Shown here one piece after another: positions 34,990 through 44,688 of a DNA stretch of 45,961 nucleotides. Below the pieces are notes generated by a model, which saw only the letters and a list, made by a program, of their open reading frames with translations, did no database searches and was not told where the DNA came from. A program made the translations under genes and the position numbers. Source of the stretch: an uncultured Victivallaceae bacterium (GTDB taxonomy: Bacteria > Verrucomicrobiota > Lentisphaeria > Victivallales > Victivallaceae); NCBI GenBank assembly GCA_944389925.1, contig CALXOD010000002.1:1-45961 (forward strand), read 5' to 3'. How positions within the stretch are numbered: the first letter of the stretch is position 1; each line of letters begins with the position of its first letter.

Positions 34990-36645
34990 ATGATTATGGG
35001 ACATTCATTTTTGATTCTGGCACTGCTCTGCTCCCTTTTTTCAGTCCGGGAAAACGCGTTCGTTCTGCCCTGGCTGACAATCGAAAGCGTGAGAATCAAA
35101 CAGAATCAGTGCATCGTTCAAACCATTTCACGATTTGAGGCGAACCCTCCGGAAAAACTTTTGATAACGTGTTCTTCCGGAAATGCCCCGGCGAAAACTG
35201 TGGAAATCACTGCCGGTTCCAACACGTTGTTCAGGGATCTTCCCCCGGACTCGTCCTATACGTTTTGTCCGGTCTTTTTTGAGAAGGGCGAAAAGGTTTA
35301 CGGCCGATCCTTCAGCTGGGACATTACCACCTTACCGGCCCAAAACGCCAACGGCCCACTCGTTCTGGAAGAAGTCAGTTTGTCCCGCCAATGTCGCTTT
35401 ACCATTGCTGTGCCCCGCAGCGACGAAACACCGAAACTGACGCTGCAGGAAATCAGTGACCGGCTCCGGCTCCGCTGTGGGCCCGGACTGACGGAGGAAA
35501 TCGGGCCTCTTTCCGTCCGCCCTCTCCTTTCCGCCCGGGACAGAGACTTGTTTATGGTGTCCCTCTACCTCCCGCCCCATGAAGAATTCGAATTCAGCAT
35601 AATGGGGGACGGCGACCGCGACGCACTGCGATATCGCTTTCAGACACCGCCGTTTCACAATCTATCCTGGTGTGAGCTGCCCTTGGAAACGGAACAAGCC
35701 GCTCCGCTATATCAGGGCAGACGACCGCAGGATATCGTCCACCCCTCCGTGCTGTTTTCAGAGTACGGGATTTTCGGACATCACCTCTGGATTGCCGCAA
35801 CGCCATGGCCGCAATGCATCAATTCCCGACAGAGTAAAATTGTGGCGGAATTTTATGAAAACCCCTGCATTTTTCATGGAGATCTGGAAAACGGACAACT
35901 GCCCACCCGCTATTCCGGAATTGGAGCCAATCCGCTAATGACACGCACAGACGCCGGTAACGGCTTCAACTCGGACCCGGATCTACTTTGGGTGGACAAT
36001 CGGCTGTACTGCATCACCCGTCAGCGACATTATGGTTACCCCAGAATCACCAATCGCTTTGTAGTACAGCATTCTGATGATGGGAAACGCTGGAGTTCTC
36101 CCGTTCCGGTGCTGGAAACCGGGAACGGTGAGTCCCATTATCGATCGCTGTCTCCGATGCTTCTTTACAGGGATAAAACTTTTTTCTGTTATCTGATCGA
36201 ACGGACGCCCGACAATAAAGCTGTCCAAGCCATCGATATTTATCGCAGCGATGATCTCACGCGGCCGAATTCACTGAAATTGTTCAAACACGGACAATGG
36301 AGCAATCCCTCGATTTCTCCTTGGCATGGCGACATTTTCGAGTATCGGGGGGATTTGTTCATGGTTTTCAATGTCATGAATGGCGGTATGACCTACCTGG
36401 CCCGGTCGGTCAATCACGTGGACTGGCAGGTTTATCCCGTACCCATAGTGAATATTCCTTCCAGTTATCACCCCTGCGGAGTGGTTCGCGAAAGCAACCG
36501 GCATCTGATCATTTTCACCTCTTATCTGGGACTGCGGGGATTTCGCCGGGATTATCCGACGGGACATCGGGTGGCTTTTCACGACCTGGGAGATTTCGAG
36601 CGGGTACTCCAGGAATTGGCATGCTATTCAGGCCGGGACTTCTGA
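34990..36645 (+). CDS. Secreted five-bladed propeller protein (GH43/GH32-like fold) in the capsule cluster
   Basis: 551 residues with a signal peptide (MIMGHSFLILALLCSLFSV). The first half (about 25-225) is beta-rich and fibronectin-like. From about 235 on it reads like a GH43/GH32-clan propeller: HPSVLFSEYG, ENPCIFHG, SDPDLLWVDNRLYCI, SHYRSLSPMLLYRDKTFF and NPSISPWHGDIFEYRGDLF, with repeated acidic residues at blade starts. Whether it is an active hydrolase is unclear. In this setting it may trim, modify or bind the finished glycan outside the inner membrane. It lies 47 bases after the GT2-GtrA gene and 10 before the next GT4. Confidence 0.7.
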   Translation: MIMGHSFLILALLCSLFSVRENAFVLPWLTIESVRIKQNQCIVQTISRFEANPPEKLLITCSSGNAPAKTVEITAGSNTLFRDLPPDSSYTFCPVFFEKGEKVYGRSFSWDITTLPAQNANGPLVLEEVSLSRQCRFTIAVPRSDETPKLTLQEISDRLRLRCGPGLTEEIGPLSVRPLLSARDRDLFMVSLYLPPHEEFEFSIMGDGDRDALRYRFQTPPFHNLSWCELPLETEQAAPLYQGRRPQDIVHPSVLFSEYGIFGHHLWIAATPWPQCINSRQSKIVAEFYENPCIFHGDLENGQLPTRYSGIGANPLMTRTDAGNGFNSDPDLLWVDNRLYCITRQRHYGYPRITNRFVVQHSDDGKRWSSPVPVLETGNGESHYRSLSPMLLYRDKTFFCYLIERTPDNKAVQAIDIYRSDDLTRPNSLKLFKHGQWSNPSISPWHGDIFEYRGDLFMVFNVMNGGMTYLARSVNHVDWQVYPVPIVNIPSSYHPCGVVRESNRHLIIFTSYLGLRGFRRDYPTGHRVAFHDLGDFERVLQELACYSGRDF

Positions 36646-36655
36646 TGGAAGACCT

Positions 36656-37750
36656 ATGAGGATTTTCTGTTTTATTGACGATTTAGGAGCCGGTGGAGCC
36701 CAACGTCAACTGGTCTTGTTGAGCGCCGGCTTTCGGAAACTGGGGCACCAGGTTGAGATCGGGGTTCATGCAGAGGCGCATTTCTACGACTCTTTTCTCC
36801 AAGACCGTGGGATTCCGATTCATCGCATTACCGGAGTAAACAAATGGCAGCGCATCCGGCAACTGCGGGCGCTGCTGGTCGACTTATCGCCGGATCGGGT
36901 CATTGCCTTTCTGCCGACTGCTGCTCTGTATGCCGAACTGGCCGCGCTCACTCTGCCCTTCCGCTCCTGGAAGTTGCTGGTGGGGGAACGCAGCGCCAAT
37001 CCGTTGATTTTGACGGATCGGAGGCGCAAGGTATGTTGCTGGGCACACCTGATCAGTGATGCGGTAGTGGCCAATTCCAACGCTAATCTGCAAATGGTAC
37101 AACGAGTCTGTCCCCTGTTGAATCGTAAAAAATGCCATGTTATCTACAATGCCGTTGATGACTGCTTGTGGAACCTACCCAATAAAGAGACCTTTCGGCA
37201 GGATGGACACTTCCAGGTTGTGATTGCTGCCAGTTTGCAGAAAGCGAAGAACTTGGACGGGCTGGTGGCTGCGGTGCAGCAATTGTCTCCCGCCGAACGG
37301 GAAATCTTGCGAATCCAATGGTTCGGTAATGAAATCCCGGATCCGCTGCTGGAAAAAGGATGGTTCGAGAAACTCCAGAGGCGAATTGACGAATTGGGGC
37401 TGACGCCGATTTTCTCGTTTCATCCGGCGACCCAGGATATCCCCCAACACATTGCCCGTGCAGATGCGGTAGCGCTGTTCAGCCACTGGGAAGGACTGCC
37501 CAACGCCGTCTGTGAGGCGATGTTTGCGGGTAAAGTGGTGATGGCCAGTCGCGTATCTGACGTGCCTCTGCTTCTGGACGATTCCCGGTTACTTTGTGAC
37601 TCCCGCTCGCCGGAGGAAATTGCAGCGGTCTTGCGTCATGTGCTGAGTCTGTCAGATCGGGAACTGATGAATATAGGTCAGCGCAACCGGGAGCGCGCCC
37701 GGGTTCTTTTCGACAGCAGAACCATTATTCAGGCTTATCTGGATGTATGA
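36656..37750 (+). CDS. GT4 glycosyltransferase
   Basis: 364 residues, GT-B fold. The N-terminus has GAGGAQRQL at 11-19, the usual glycine-rich acceptor-side loop. The donor-binding motif is EGLPNAVCEAM with E279 and E287 (E-x7-E). It is a cytoplasmic retaining transferase adding a sugar to the lipid-linked unit; the sugar is unknown. It starts 10 bases after the propeller protein gene and ends 3 bases before the next transferase. Confidence 0.9.
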   Translation: MRIFCFIDDLGAGGAQRQLVLLSAGFRKLGHQVEIGVHAEAHFYDSFLQDRGIPIHRITGVNKWQRIRQLRALLVDLSPDRVIAFLPTAALYAELAALTLPFRSWKLLVGERSANPLILTDRRRKVCCWAHLISDAVVANSNANLQMVQRVCPLLNRKKCHVIYNAVDDCLWNLPNKETFRQDGHFQVVIAASLQKAKNLDGLVAAVQQLSPAEREILRIQWFGNEIPDPLLEKGWFEKLQRRIDELGLTPIFSFHPATQDIPQHIARADAVALFSHWEGLPNAVCEAMFAGKVVMASRVSDVPLLLDDSRLLCDSRSPEEIAAVLRHVLSLSDRELMNIGQRNRERARVLFDSRTIIQAYLDV

Positions 37751-37753
37751 AAA

Positions 37754-38860
37754 ATGAATGTTCTTGAAGTCGTCTGTGGCTATTTTCCTCATCACCGGGC
37801 AGGCGTGCCGCAGCATATTCGATCGCTGATATCCAGGTTGGTGGCGGAAGGAGATTTTTCCGCTACGGTCGTGGCACAGGAAACGGAGGATTTCGTCGGC
37901 GACGGAATCCGGCAGGTGCGTCTGCCCCGCTATCCGTTGCGGTGGTGGAGACACAAGCGTGAGTGGTTCTACCGCTGGTTCGACGGAACCATTCTCTGGT
38001 GTGGTCCCCGGATTTGCCGCGAACAGAAGATTGATCTGATTCATGGTCATACGTGGCAATACGGCGGACGCCAGGCCATTCTGCTGGGGCGGCGTTGCAA
38101 GCTGCCGGTGGTCGTCACATTACACGGAACGATTCTGGATAATTATTCGGAAAATACTCCGCCGAAATGGGTTGGTATGCTTTTTGAATCGGCCCATCTG
38201 GTCGTGCAGAAACCGTCTGCCCGCGACAAATTGATCAGCTGGGGGTACCCGTCTGAAAAAATCACCTTATCTCTGGGACCGGTTTCGGAAAAATTCCACG
38301 CACCGCCGCCGCGGACGTATCAGGCTCCGTTGCGCCTTCTGTTCGCCGGGCGTTTTGATCCGATCAAACGTCCCATGCTACTGGTGGAAATGGCCCAAAT
38401 GATACAGAAACGTCGCCTGCCGTTCACCATAACAGCAGTCGGCAGCGGGGCTCTATTGAATGAGGTTGCAACCGCCGTACGCCGCCGGTCTCTGGAAAAT
38501 ATCCTGCAATTGCCCGGCTGGGTGGATGATATGGCGGCCTGCTACCGGGACCACGATCTGATTCTGGGCTTGTCGGACAAGCACAATGTCAGTGACCTGG
38601 TCCTGCTGGAAGGTATGATGTGTGCAATGGTGCCGCTGGTTACCGCGTCATTGGACATTCAATATCTCATACAACATAATCGAAACGGTCTGATTGCCGG
38701 AACCACCGCCGAAGAACTGGTAGATTGTCTGTGCCGCATTTCTTCGGCGGAACTGCCGCTTCTGGCCCGGGCAGCAGAAGAATCCGCCCGACGTGTTGCA
38801 TCGTTGCAACACGTCGCGACACAACATCGGAATATTTTTCATGGAATCACTGCAAAATAA
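37754..38860 (+). CDS. GT4-type glycosyltransferase with an altered donor motif
   Basis: 368 residues, GT-B fold with N-terminal GYFPHHRAGVPQHIRSL, then HGHTWQYGGR and the start of the second domain at LLFAGRFDPIKRP. The donor motif reads NVSDLVLLEGM, so the first glutamate of E-x7-E is replaced by Asn while the second is kept. Catalysis may still be possible, since several GT4 members tolerate changes there, but it is a departure from its three neighbours. Its last 20 bases overlap the next gene. Confidence 0.85.
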   Translation: MNVLEVVCGYFPHHRAGVPQHIRSLISRLVAEGDFSATVVAQETEDFVGDGIRQVRLPRYPLRWWRHKREWFYRWFDGTILWCGPRICREQKIDLIHGHTWQYGGRQAILLGRRCKLPVVVTLHGTILDNYSENTPPKWVGMLFESAHLVVQKPSARDKLISWGYPSEKITLSLGPVSEKFHAPPPRTYQAPLRLLFAGRFDPIKRPMLLVEMAQMIQKRRLPFTITAVGSGALLNEVATAVRRRSLENILQLPGWVDDMAACYRDHDLILGLSDKHNVSDLVLLEGMMCAMVPLVTASLDIQYLIQHNRNGLIAGTTAEELVDCLCRISSAELPLLARAAEESARRVASLQHVATQHRNIFHGITAK

Positions 38861-39953
38861 ACGCATCCTCCTGCTTACCAGCGCCTTAAACGGAGGAGGT
38901 GCCGAACGCGTATTCTGCTGGCTGGCGCTTCAGCTGGAACGCCATGGCGCCCGGGTCACCGTTTTCTCACTTTCCGGGAACCCGCCTCCGGAGTCTTCTC
39001 TCCAGGATGTTCATATTCTCGGGTGGCGTTCCGAACGGGATTATCCGGCGATCATCTGGAAATTGAGCCGGGAGATCCGTCGGGCGCGGCCGGATCTGGT
39101 CGTCGGCTGGTCTTTTCTGAGCAATCTGGCGGCGATCCTGGCGGTCCGCTTGTCAGGCAGATCGATGCGTACCATCTGTAATGAACGCAGCCGAGTTTCT
39201 GAACTTTTGAAATCATCCGGATGGATGAAATGCGCCCTGCTGCGTTATCTGACCCGCTGGTGTTACCGTCGAGCGGATCGGGTGCTTTGTAATTCACGGG
39301 CGGCCCAAGACGATCTGATCAACCGTTTCGACATTCCGGTGGAACGATTGGGTGTCGTCCCCAATCCGGTCGACATGGAACGAATTCAGAAAATACAAAC
39401 ACAATGTCCGCCGGAATTCGAAGGAGCCGCACATCCGATTTATCTACAGGTAGCCCGACTGAGCCGGGAAAAAGGCGCGGAAGACGCCCTGGAAGCCTGG
39501 TCTGCCTTGCCGGAAGAGCGGCGCGGAACCCTGTTTTTCATCGGCGACGGTCCGGAGCGATCGCAGCTGGAAACTCTAATCAAGACCCGGCAGCTGGAAG
39601 GACAGGTTCGACTGATCGGCTATCGCAAAGATCCATACGGATATATGCACCACTGCGATGTAATGCTGCTGTGCTCGCAATACGAGGGATTTCCCAATGT
39701 GGTACTGGAAGGACTGGCTGCCGGAGCAGTTGTGGTGGCCACCGAAAGCTGCGACAATGTAGTCGAACTGGGCAAGGCGGGATGCTGTCTGACCTGTCCT
39801 CCGAAAGATCGGCAGACATTGACGGCACTGATGCTAAAGGCCACTCAGCCGACAGTCCGGCAAGAACTGCAACGGCAAAGCCGGATTCGAATTCAACAGT
39901 TTTCTCCGCCCAGAGTATTGGAAGAATATGTACAACAGTTTTTATCGTTCTGA
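38841..39953 (+). CDS. GT4 glycosyltransferase
   Basis: 370 residues from ATG 38841, inside the end of the previous gene. GT-B fold: NGGGAERVF at 17-25 on the acceptor side, LQVARLSREKGAEDAL opening the second domain, and EGFPNVVLEGLAAG with an intact E-x7-E. PglJ/WbnK-like general pattern; the linkage formed cannot be deduced. It overlaps the following transferase by 26 bases, so expression is coupled. Confidence 0.9.
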   Translation: MESLQNKRILLLTSALNGGGAERVFCWLALQLERHGARVTVFSLSGNPPPESSLQDVHILGWRSERDYPAIIWKLSREIRRARPDLVVGWSFLSNLAAILAVRLSGRSMRTICNERSRVSELLKSSGWMKCALLRYLTRWCYRRADRVLCNSRAAQDDLINRFDIPVERLGVVPNPVDMERIQKIQTQCPPEFEGAAHPIYLQVARLSREKGAEDALEAWSALPEERRGTLFFIGDGPERSQLETLIKTRQLEGQVRLIGYRKDPYGYMHHCDVMLLCSQYEGFPNVVLEGLAAGAVVVATESCDNVVELGKAGCCLTCPPKDRQTLTALMLKATQPTVRQELQRQSRIRIQQFSPPRVLEEYVQQFLSF

Positions 39954-41124
39954 CCCCCCAGGGGAGGACGATGTCTTCCCTAAATGCATTCAGATTCTGG
40001 CGGAACTGAAGAATGAAGCCAACGGGGTAAATTATGCGGTTCCGCATCTGGCACAGGCATTGGCGCAGGCGGATTGTCCGACGCGGATTTTTACGATCGG
40101 AGATTACGAACGCAGTCTGACGCTGAACTGTCCTGTCACTGCTTTTCCGGCTTCGTATTTTCCAATCAGAAGCTTTTATCGTTCCCGCCCGCTGGCTGCG
40201 GCGTTGATGGCAGCGGCAAAGCGACCGCTTATTCTTCATGCAAACGCACTGTGGCTTGCCCCCACTATTTATGCCGCTGCCGCCTGCCGCACAGGACAGG
40301 CAAAACTGGTGGTTTCTCCCCATGGGATGCTGTCGCGATGGGCCTTGCAGCGCTCAAAATGGAAAAAACAGCTGGTCAATCTGCTGGGAGGGCACCGGTG
40401 GGTCTTCCGGGAATGTGCTATGTTTCATGCTACTTCCGAGCAGGAATATCGGGAAATTCGCTCATGTGGTCTTCGGCAGCCGGTCGCCGTTGTGCCACTG
40501 GGGATGGATATGCCGGAAGGTCTGGAGGAGCTGCTTGCCCAGCCGCGACGGCGGAAATTGCTGTTTCTCGGTAGGATCCATCCCGTGAAAGGCGTAGCGG
40601 AACTCCTGAACGTATGGACGGAAATTCACCCGGAATATCCGGAATGGGAGCTGGAACTCGTTGGTCCACAAAACGATTTCTCACAGATCCTGCAGGAACG
40701 GATAAAAAAGGAACGGCTTCCCCGCATCGTGTTTTCCGGAGCGGTTTCAGGGCGGGACAAGTTTCTGAAATATGCGGAATCCGCCATTTTCGTGCTCCCC
40801 AGCCATACGGAAAATTTCGGGATTGCGGCAGCGGAAGCGTTGAGTTGCGGTACACCGGTCATAACTACCACCCAGACGCCCTGGGAAAAAATCGAACAGC
40901 ACCAGTGCGGCTGGTATATTCCCGACACCGAACCGGCATTACGGGCAGCGCTGCGACAGGCGATGAGTTTGCCCGCACAGGAACTGCGGCAAATGGGAGA
41001 AGCCGGACGGGAATGGATCAAGCGAGAATTCGGTTGGCAGCGCTCCGGCAGCATGATGGCCGAAGCTTATACCTGGTTGCTGGATCGGCGTCCGGCCCGT
41101 CCGGAATGGGTCCGGCTGGATTAG
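39928..41124 (+). CDS. GT4 glycosyltransferase
   Basis: 398 residues if translation starts at the ATG inside the previous gene. The first 30 residues are poorly conserved in character, so a later start is possible. GT-B fold: VNYAVPHLAQAL, the SPHGMLSRWAL acceptor motif seen in many exopolysaccharide transferases, LLFLGRIHPVKGV, and ENFGIAAAEALSCG with E-x7-E intact. It is followed after 12 bases by an acetyltransferase gene, an order common in colanic-acid-like clusters. Confidence 0.88.
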   Translation: MYNSFYRSDPPGEDDVFPKCIQILAELKNEANGVNYAVPHLAQALAQADCPTRIFTIGDYERSLTLNCPVTAFPASYFPIRSFYRSRPLAAALMAAAKRPLILHANALWLAPTIYAAAACRTGQAKLVVSPHGMLSRWALQRSKWKKQLVNLLGGHRWVFRECAMFHATSEQEYREIRSCGLRQPVAVVPLGMDMPEGLEELLAQPRRRKLLFLGRIHPVKGVAELLNVWTEIHPEYPEWELELVGPQNDFSQILQERIKKERLPRIVFSGAVSGRDKFLKYAESAIFVLPSHTENFGIAAAEALSCGTPVITTTQTPWEKIEQHQCGWYIPDTEPALRAALRQAMSLPAQELRQMGEAGREWIKREFGWQRSGSMMAEAYTWLLDRRPARPEWVRLD

Positions 41125-41136
41125 AAGGACGAAAAA

Positions 41137-41691
41137 ATGATGGAACTGCAATTACAGAAATACCGGAACCGGCATTCCCTGCGCAGCAAAATCCTGCGGG
41201 TGCTCTGGTCGCTCTGCTGGTGGCTGCTGTTTCGCCCGACTCCGCGCGGCAACCTCTTCCGACCGTGGCGGGCGTTTCTGCTCCGATGTTTCGGAGCGAA
41301 ACTGGCGCGCGGGGCCAATATTCTGCCCAGTTGCCGGATCTGGCAGCCGTGGAATTTGACTATGGGCGCCTACAGTTGTCTGTCGGAACGGGTTGACTGC
41401 TACAATGTGGACCAGATTGTCATCGGTGATCAGGCTGTGGTTTCCCAGGATGTATTTCTCTGCACAGCCTCGCATGATGTCACGTCTCCGATCATGGAGT
41501 TAACAACCGCTCCGATTCGCATTGAACCGCAGGCCTGGATCTGTGCCCGTGCCATCATTCTGCCGGGAGTAACCGTCGGCGAAGGTGCCGTGGTGGCTGC
41601 AGGGAGCGTGGTAACCCGTCCGGTGGACTCCTGGCAGATCATCGGCGGTAATCCGGCAAAATTCATCAGAAAGCGTATCATGAAACCATGA
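41137..41691 (+). CDS. WcaF-like colanic-acid-type O-acetyltransferase
   Basis: 184 residues. Basic N-terminal region with one hydrophobic stretch (LWSLCWWLLFRP), then a left-handed beta-helix with the catalytic-type His in LCTASHDV and the coil IARAIILPGVTVGEGAVVAAG-like segment (CARAIILPGVTVG), closing with GGNPAKFIRKR. This pattern is that of WcaF/WcaB acetyltransferases acting on surface sugars with acetyl-CoA. It overlaps the next gene by 4 bases (ATGA). Confidence 0.88.
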   Translation: MMELQLQKYRNRHSLRSKILRVLWSLCWWLLFRPTPRGNLFRPWRAFLLRCFGAKLARGANILPSCRIWQPWNLTMGAYSCLSERVDCYNVDQIVIGDQAVVSQDVFLCTASHDVTSPIMELTTAPIRIEPQAWICARAIILPGVTVGEGAVVAAGSVVTRPVDSWQIIGGNPAKFIRKRIMKP

Positions 41692-42599
41692 GCAATTCTC
41701 TTAACCTCAGCGTCATCATTCTTACCTTCAATGAGGAAATTCATCTACGGCGTTGCCTGGAAAACGCCCGTCAGATCAGCGATCATGTTTTTGTCGTGGA
41801 TTGTTTTTCCACAGACCGCACTGTTGAAATCGCTCATGAACTCGGCGCACAGGTTTTTCAACATCACTGGGAAAACAACTATGCCAAGCAATTTAACTGG
41901 GCCTTGCAGAACCTGCCCATCCGGACGGACTGGATCCTCCGCCTGGACGCGGATGAATATCTGTTTCCGGAAACCATAGCGGAACTACGGCAGGTTCTGC
42001 CCGACCTTCCCCAAGAAATCACCTCGCTATCGCTCCCGCTTGCACGCATCTGGATGGGGCGAAAAATGCGGTACGGTACCGGCAGGATCATTCTGAAGCG
42101 TTTTTTCCGAAACGGGATCGGCCATATTGAGGAACGATTGATGGATGAACATGTCGTGACTACTTCCGGAAACGATCTCTGCTTGCGGGGAGAGTTTGCC
42201 GACGACAATCTCAATGATCTTTCGTGGTGGACACGGAAACACGTTGACTATGCAGTTCGGGAAGCAGGAGACCTGCTGAATCTTGAATTCAATCTTCTGG
42301 GTAACACTGAAGAAGCGTTATCGCAGGTAACCGGTCAGGCCGGTACCAAACGGCGGAAAAAACTTCATTATGCCAAGTTGCCGTTGTTCTGGCGCAGCTT
42401 TGCGTATTTCATCTACCGTTATTTTCTGCGCGGCGGTTTTCTGGATGGCAGAGAAGGTTTCCTCTGGCACTTTCTGCAGGGGTTCTGGTACCGCACATTG
42501 GTGGACGCCAAGGTGCTGGAGATCAAAAAAGCCTGTGGCTCGGATCCGGAAAAAATAAAAGCACTTCTCCAGGAAAAATATCACATTTCTCTGCATTGA
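41688..42599 (+). CDS. GT2 glycosyltransferase (WaaE/KdtX-like)
   Basis: 303 residues, GT-A fold: SVIILTFNEEIHLRRCL, VVDCFSTDRT, and the metal-binding DADEYL. The GRIILKRFFRNGIGHIEERLMDEH block and the closing region match the WaaE/KdtX branch, beta-glucosyl or related transferases of lipopolysaccharide cores and capsules. The protein is soluble, probably membrane-associated. It starts inside the acetyltransferase stop and ends 3 bases before the GT-C-like gene. Confidence 0.88.
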   Translation: MSNSLNLSVIILTFNEEIHLRRCLENARQISDHVFVVDCFSTDRTVEIAHELGAQVFQHHWENNYAKQFNWALQNLPIRTDWILRLDADEYLFPETIAELRQVLPDLPQEITSLSLPLARIWMGRKMRYGTGRIILKRFFRNGIGHIEERLMDEHVVTTSGNDLCLRGEFADDNLNDLSWWTRKHVDYAVREAGDLLNLEFNLLGNTEEALSQVTGQAGTKRRKKLHYAKLPLFWRSFAYFIYRYFLRGGFLDGREGFLWHFLQGFWYRTLVDAKVLEIKKACGSDPEKIKALLQEKYHISLH

Positions 42600-42602
42600 A
42601 TC

Positions 42603-44688
42603 ATGGCGAAACCTCTGAAACAGACGATTCAGAAAATCTGCGGGAGACTTCATCATCTGCCGATCAGTGCAGGATTGCTGCTGATTCTCTTGGTCGCGGC
42701 GCTGTTGCGGGTGGGTATGCTCCAACGATTTCCGTATCCGCTCCGGGATGAGCTTTTCTATCTGCAAGTCGTGGAAACTTGGCATGAGCAGGGCATGGCG
42801 GCCGTTTATGCGTTGCCGAACATGACCCTGCCGCCCGGATACCCGGGACTGTTGCTGCTGCTGCATCGTCTCACTGGATGGGAATTTGAAAACGTTGGAA
42901 CCGCATGGGGGGTGGTATCCGGGTGTCTGCTGGTATTGCTGCTTTACGGGATTGGACGAGAACTGGTAACGGCACGTTTCGGTCTATTGTGCGCATTTCT
43001 GGGTGCGGTTCATCCGGAACTGATCGAATTATCGGGCCGTATGCTGCGTGAAAGCACCGCGTTGATGTTTCTGGCTGCATTCACCTGGCTGTTTCTGAAA
43101 TGGCTCCGTCAAAAACGTCACTGGCAGCTTCCGGTCGGCGGGTTCATGCTGGGACTGGCGGTCATTACCCGGGTGGAATTCCTGGAATTCTTTGTTTACA
43201 CCGTATTATTGCGCGGCCTCTTCTGTTTTCGTCGGGAAAAGATATTCCTGTGGTGCAGGGAATCGCTGCTGCTTGCCGGCGGCATTTTGCTGGCATTGAT
43301 CGCGTTTTCGCTCCTGTTCGACGTAAATGCCGAATTTTGGCACGACACGCTCGGCATGCGTCTCTGGTATCGGCTCCCCCCCCCTTCGCGTCTCTGAGCT
43401 CATGGAAAAACTGATTGATTCATTTGCAACCTTGATAGAAGTTTCTTCTGTCTTATTCCCGTTCATGGTCATCGGAGCAGTCGTCCTGCTGCTGAAACAC
43501 CGCAATGAAGAGAAATGGATGTTTCTGGTGGGCTGCTGGGGATTATGCGCGATTGTTCGGCTTTGCTGGGGGATTACAACCTCTCGTTATTGTTTGGCTT
43601 TCAATGTACTGGGTATTCCGATGAGCGTCATCGGCCTGCATTGGCTGGCCCGCCAGATTGCTCAATACGGCTGGAAGGGAAACCGAACCCTCATCCTGTA
43701 CGGTGGCGTGACCATTTTGGTATTGATTTGTCTGGGGCGTACATTTCGGCCACTCACGGCCAAACCGTTTCTTCAGCAACTCAGCCGCGCCATTGCAGAA
43801 GACAACAATCGTCGCCATTTGCAGCAACCTTTGATTCTGGTGAACAATCAATTGGAAACTTACCTGAAATATTATCACAAACATCATGCATTCCCGGTGG
43901 AATGGAAGCAGCTGGAGGAAGTCACTCCGATTCTCAAGACGTGGAACGGCGGTTTTGATGGCGTATATCTGGTAATGGACAGCAGTCAACCTCCGCCGCC
44001 GGTACTGACAGCGAAGGATCACTCAGAATATCAATTGGTTTTTTCCGCCCCAAACCGGAAAAGATACGTTGCGGCATATTTTCTGGACCACACCAACACT
44101 GGACGTTCCCGGCAGGGTGAAGAAGCGAAGGGGCCCTTTCTGGAAAATGGTTGTCTGACCCAGTTTGGATCGGTGCCGGAACGAGTACGCAAAAAACTGC
44201 TTTCCCGAGGATACCGCCTGCCGGAAATTTCGGCATGGCCGGCAGCCTGGACGGTGAATCCGGCACATTACTGGTTCGGAGCGACCTCACCGGATGAAGG
44301 GTTGTCTGTCAGCCAGGAGAACGGTAATTATTTTATCTCTCTGCGCGGCCAGGACCGGTTAACGGTTTACCATCAGCAGAAATTTGACATGGAATCGTAT
44401 CGCGGCATTGTCTTTCGCGCCAGAGGGGAGCCGGGCAGTGTATTCCGTGTGCTCATTCACCAGGAAGACGGTGGAAAACATCGCTTTACAGCCAGCCGCA
44501 CGCTGAGTGTAGACAGGCAGTGGCATTATTATGAGTTGACCTGGCGAGACGATTTTCAAACGGAATATCCGTTTGGCCGTGGCCGTGGCAATCTGGTTTT
44601 GGAGTTGCGCCGCGGATGTGTTGACCTGGATGATTTTCAATTCCTTGACTCCGTGACATTCAAAGGGAAAAACAGCCATGCAGAATAA
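42603..44688 (+). pseudogene. GT-C-like membrane glycosyltransferase with C-terminal sugar-binding domain, off frame at a C9 tract
   Basis: Two frames make one protein. The first (42603-43397) has a cytosolic start, a helix, and LRDELFYLQVVETWHEQG, the acidic first loop of GT39/PMT-type GT-C enzymes, then more helices; it stops just after a C9 run (43376-43384). The second continues with helices (LFPFMVIGAVVLLL and on) and ends at 44688. With eight C the frame is open for 694 residues. The C-terminus (about residues 590-685) is a beta-sandwich like a carbohydrate-binding module. A C9 run at a frameshift in a surface-glycan gene is the classic layout of slipped-strand phase variation, and this copy is in the off state. 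A homopolymer sequencing error would look the same. Confidence 0.72.
43376..43384 (+). repeat. C9 homopolymer, candidate phase-variation tract
   Basis: Nine consecutive C inside a coding sequence, the longest G/C run noticed in the window. One base fewer restores an open frame across the entire gene. Similar tracts switch surface-polysaccharide genes in Campylobacter and Neisseria. Confidence 0.6.
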
